A stretch of 41,667 nt of DNA, from assembly GCA_019245115.1 (NCBI GenBank), contig JAFARZ010000408.1, positions 1-41,667 on the forward strand, written 5' to 3'. Both the position numbers and the translations under genes were made by a program. Origin of the DNA: Streptosporangiaceae bacterium (lineage in GTDB: Bacteria; Actinomycetota; Actinomycetes; Streptosporangiales; Streptosporangiaceae). The notes under the pieces were generated by a model. It was not told where the DNA came from and did not search any database. It saw nothing but the letters and a program-made list of their open reading frames with translations. Positions 39,317 to 41,667 of the stretch are shown in pieces. The first letter of the stretch is position 1. Each line of letters opens with the position of its first letter.

Positions 39317-40780
39317 CTATCCAGATGCTGAAGGCTTCCTCAGTCCGCGGATTATCTCCGCTCCCAGGCCAGACAGATCCCGGAGACCCATCGTCACGAC
39401 GACATCACCCGCTTGCGCTTCCCGGCATACCGCTGCGACCACGTCTGCCCGTCCCGGGCAGACACGGACGTCGCGTCCGGACGACTTGAACTCTCTCACG
39501 ATGAAATCGGTCAGCCAAAGCGGCTTATTAGCGCCAGCGCCTCCCGGTATGGCATCAAGCGCGGCTGACTCGTCCAGAAGCAATACCTCGTCTGCCTGAT
39601 CCAGAGCCGATGTGAAGTCGACGACAAGACTTCCTTCTCCTTTCACGCGAGGCGCTTCAAAAATGCTCCAGAGCTTAGCCCCGTTGGCGAGGATTTTGGC
39701 GGCATCCAGCTGTTCACGGATTTTCGTCGGACTGTGCGCAAAGTCGTCATATACGCAAACCGCCCTTTCGCAGCCGATCATTTCAAATCGGCGACCGATT
39801 CCCTTATATTCTTCCAGTGCCTCGACTACGCTCTCGGCCGGCAGGCCCAATTCGAGAGCCGCGAGCATTGCGCCGGCCGAATTCCGAATCATATGCCGGC
39901 CCGGTTGCTTGATCCTTACCTCCAGATCGGGGATGCTATCAGTCAGTACACGGTAAACGGCCCCTTTCCTATCTATACGGATATCAGTGATCCGGAGATC
40001 AGAATCTTCAGCCTCCCCAAAAGTCTTCACGCGGAGCCGACCCCGGGCATACTTGCCTATCTTTCTAGCGCCAGGGTCATCTGCCGACACCACCAACAGG
40101 CCTCCTTGGGAGACCCGGTCTACGAAGCGTTCAAATGCCTGCCGATATTTTTCTGTCGTTCCATGGAAATCCAGATGATCCGATTCCACGTTTGTAATCA
40201 GCGCGACATCGGGCGACAGCAGAAGGAAGGAATTATCGCTCTCGTCGGCTTCGGCAATGAATATTGCTCCGGCGCCCAGGACGGCATTCGTGCCGGAATC
40301 GTGGATTTTGGCGCCAATAGCGTAGGACGCATCAACGCCACAGTGTCGCATAACCTTCGCAAGCATAGCAGATGTGGAGCTCTTGCCCGCGGTGCCGGCT
40401 ATTACCACACCCGTCTTTCCATCCATCAACATATTCAAAGCGGCCCCGCGCCCCAGGACCGCCACACCTCGCCTTCTCGCCTCCCTGACTTCTGGATTGC
40501 CGTCTCCTATCGCACTGGAGATTACCACGGCTATCGCACCATCAATATTAGCTGCACAATGACGAAGGGATATCTGCGCTCCAAGCCCTCTCAGCGCCTC
40601 CACATTTGCCGACTCTTTCACATCGCTACCTGACACGGCAAAACCTTTCGCTAGGAAAAGGCGCGCGATAGCACTCATGCCCCATCCACCGATTCCAACA
40701 AGATGAATATGAGGTGAGGTTCCGCCCATGTGATTGGCGGTATCAGGCAGTTCCGATATTGGAGATCCATCGTTTGCCAT
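39317..40780 (-). CDS. MurC-like Mur ligase (UDP-N-acetylmuramate-alanine ligase family)
   Basis: A 487-residue Mur ligase with all three domains. The N-terminal part is HLVGIGGWGMSAIARLFL and SSAIGDGNPEV (UDP-sugar domain). The ATP domain has GTAGKSST (P loop, ~128), AEADESDNSF and TNVESDHLDFHG. The C-terminal domain has GIGRRFEMIG and VYDDFAHSPTKI. Housekeeping MurC has DDYAHHPT; here the second His is Ser, and the usual PRAELL of the UDP-binding domain reads GRGAALNML. Mur ligases join an amino acid to a carboxylate with ATP. Its co-transcription with an A-domain gene suggests either a biosynthetic amide ligase or a duplicated, possibly resistant, cell-wall enzyme. The ATG follows a GAGG site. 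Confidence 0.87.
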   Translation of the reverse strand: MANDGSPISELPDTANHMGGTSPHIHLVGIGGWGMSAIARLFLAKGFAVSGSDVKESANVEALRGLGAQISLRHCAANIDGAIAVVISSAIGDGNPEVREARRRGVAVLGRGAALNMLMDGKTGVVIAGTAGKSSTSAMLAKVMRHCGVDASYAIGAKIHDSGTNAVLGAGAIFIAEADESDNSFLLLSPDVALITNVESDHLDFHGTTEKYRQAFERFVDRVSQGGLLVVSADDPGARKIGKYARGRLRVKTFGEAEDSDLRITDIRIDRKGAVYRVLTDSIPDLEVRIKQPGRHMIRNSAGAMLAALELGLPAESVVEALEEYKGIGRRFEMIGCERAVCVYDDFAHSPTKIREQLDAAKILANGAKLWSIFEAPRVKGEGSLVVDFTSALDQADEVLLLDESAALDAIPGGAGANKPLWLTDFIVREFKSSGRDVRVCPGRADVVAAVCREAQAGDVVVTMGLRDLSGLGAEIIRGLRKPSASG

Positions 40781-40935
40781 GTCGCCTCGATCTCAACTGA
40801 CATCTACACCGGATCGCACCTTTACGCCATTAGCGCATGATGTGCCCGCACCTGCCAACGGATGTCGTAGTCGCAGAGCTGTTTACGGACCAGAAAGCGT
40901 GTGGCAATCTGAGTCGCACATGTAGCCTTCGTGAC
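40781..40935. promoter_or_regulatory. Divergent spacer MurC-like / ABC exporter
   Basis: A 155-bp spacer between divergent genes that must contain both promoters. No clear boxes, hairpins or small genes were recognised. Confidence 0.35.
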
Positions 40936-41667
40936 ATGTCCCCAGACTCTTCCGCGCCGATGAAGCATGCGCCAAGCCCGGGGCGCGACCGGGGAGGAAT
41001 CGCCGCACTATGGGCACTCCGCGGTTATCTCAAACTCTTCCGTGCTCAGCTGATCGTCATGTTCGCTGCGGCATTCTCCGCCATGTCCGCCGCGACCGCT
41101 ATCCCGCTGTTCACCAAATCCGTCATCGATGGGGCGATTGCCCACGGCGTAAAGCGCCTGCTGATTCCGTTGGCTGCGGCCACCCTGGGCCTGAGCGTCG
41201 CCGAGGCCCTCATGAGCCTGGTCCGCCGCTGGATCCAGGCCGGCGCGTTCAGCCAGATGGAGAAGACCATCCGCGATGACCTCTACGCCCACCTGCAGAA
41301 GCTGTCGATGTGCTTCCACGTCGAGTGGCGATCGGGCCAGCTGCTGTCCCGCGCGACGACCGACCTGTCGGCGATCCGCCGCTTCGCCGGGTTCGGCCTG
41401 ATCTTCCTGATCACCAACGTCGTGCAGTTCTTCTTGGTAATCATCCTGCTAATTCACCTCAGCTGGTGGCTCGGGCTGACCACCGCTGCCGTCTACGCAC
41501 CCGTGGTGCCGGTATGCCTGCGGTTCGAGAAGCGCTACCGGGTGCTGTCCAGAAGGGTGCAGGACCAGCAGGGCGACCTGGCCACGCAGATCGAGGAAGC
41601 GGCCACCGGCATCCGCGTGCTCAAGGCACTGGGCCGCGGCAGGCAGGCCGCCGCCCGCCACGCCACG
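40936..41667 (+). CDS. ABC exporter, transmembrane half (partial, runs off the window)
   Basis: The open frame has no stop before the window ends and shows 244 residues. From residue ~28 it reads LRGYLKLFRAQLIVMFAAAF, then MSAATAIPLFTKSVIDGAI, LIPLAAATLGLSVAEALMSL, DLYAHLQKLSMCFHVEWRSGQLLSRATTDLSAIRRF and FGLIFLITNVVQFFLVIILLIHLSWWLGL. This is the type IV ABC exporter membrane domain (MsbA/LmrA-like), including the first coupling helix. The nucleotide-binding domain would follow outside the window. It could export the product or a resistance substrate. ATG at 40936 was chosen as the first good in-frame start; ATG at 40960 is possible. Confidence 0.88.
   Translation, partial: MSPDSSAPMKHAPSPGRDRGGIAALWALRGYLKLFRAQLIVMFAAAFSAMSAATAIPLFTKSVIDGAIAHGVKRLLIPLAAATLGLSVAEALMSLVRRWIQAGAFSQMEKTIRDDLYAHLQKLSMCFHVEWRSGQLLSRATTDLSAIRRFAGFGLIFLITNVVQFFLVIILLIHLSWWLGLTTAAVYAPVVPVCLRFEKRYRVLSRRVQDQQGDLATQIEEAATGIRVLKALGRGRQAAARHAT

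Noticed and set aside
868..41667. Naming the product (for example actinobolin/bactobolin-like or tuberactinomycin-like)
   Set aside because: Shared features (NRPS/PKS, dioxygenases, translation target) are too general, and no diagnostic gene set was recognised.
1..41667. CRISPR arrays, tRNA or rRNA genes
   Set aside because: No regularly spaced direct repeats with spacers, and no cloverleaf or rRNA sequence recognised on either strand.

Overview
The window is GC-rich (lower in the last ~5 kb), densely packed and coded on both strands. It has two F420/flavin-type LLM oxidoreductases, GTG/TTG starts and many ATGA/GTGA gene junctions, all typical of a filamentous actinomycete. No rRNA, tRNA or CRISPR array was seen. 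Almost everything reads as one natural-product biosynthetic gene cluster of hybrid NRPS/PKS type. A decayed IS66-family transposase marks the left edge, and an ABC exporter runs off the right edge.

Left part (about 0.9-9.8 kb): a SAM methyltransferase, an NAD-sugar epimerase/dehydratase-like protein, a short-chain dehydrogenase, an MFS exporter, an aminoglycoside-phosphotransferase-like kinase, a small dimeric alpha/beta-barrel protein, an aldo/keto reductase, a TauD-type dioxygenase and a cytochrome P450. Core 1 (9.8-18.8 kb): an NRPS with domain order A-T-C that is translationally coupled to the P450, an HSL-type hydrolase, a second SDR, a second TauD-type dioxygenase, and a KS-AT-ACP polyketide synthase. 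Middle (18.8-25 kb): a minus-strand operon (sugar-phosphate isomerase, LLM oxidoreductase, NIPSNAP protein, Gfo/Idh/MocA dehydrogenase, PhyH-like protein), then a second phosphotransferase. Core 2 (24-34.4 kb, minus strand): a tightly coupled operon of NRPS A-T-TE, class III aminotransferase, nucleoside hydrolase, molybdopterin hydroxylase large subunit, a TetM/OtrA-type ribosomal protection protein and an LLM oxidoreductase. Right part (34.5-41.7 kb, less GC-rich): YciI-like protein, GT2 glycosyltransferase, methyltransferase, free-standing carrier protein, a thioesterase-fold protein with a cysteine nucleophile, a free-standing glycine-type adenylation domain, a MurC-like ligase, and the ABC exporter.

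Inferred joint function: NRPS-1 (A-T-C) and NRPS-2 (A-T-TE) look like two halves of one short line. The C domain ending NRPS-1 can serve the T domain of NRPS-2, and the KS-AT-ACP protein adds one malonyl-derived unit. The separate A domain, carrier protein and Cys-hydrolase resemble the trans-loading and shuttling systems of syringomycin (SyrB1/SyrC) and coronamic acid (CmaA/CmaD/CmaE). The ribosomal protection protein suggests that the product, or a precursor, acts on the ribosome; two kinases and two exporters could add to self-protection. No pathway-specific regulator is present in the window, but several inverted-repeat elements sit in the divergent promoter regions. The product cannot be named from sequence alone.
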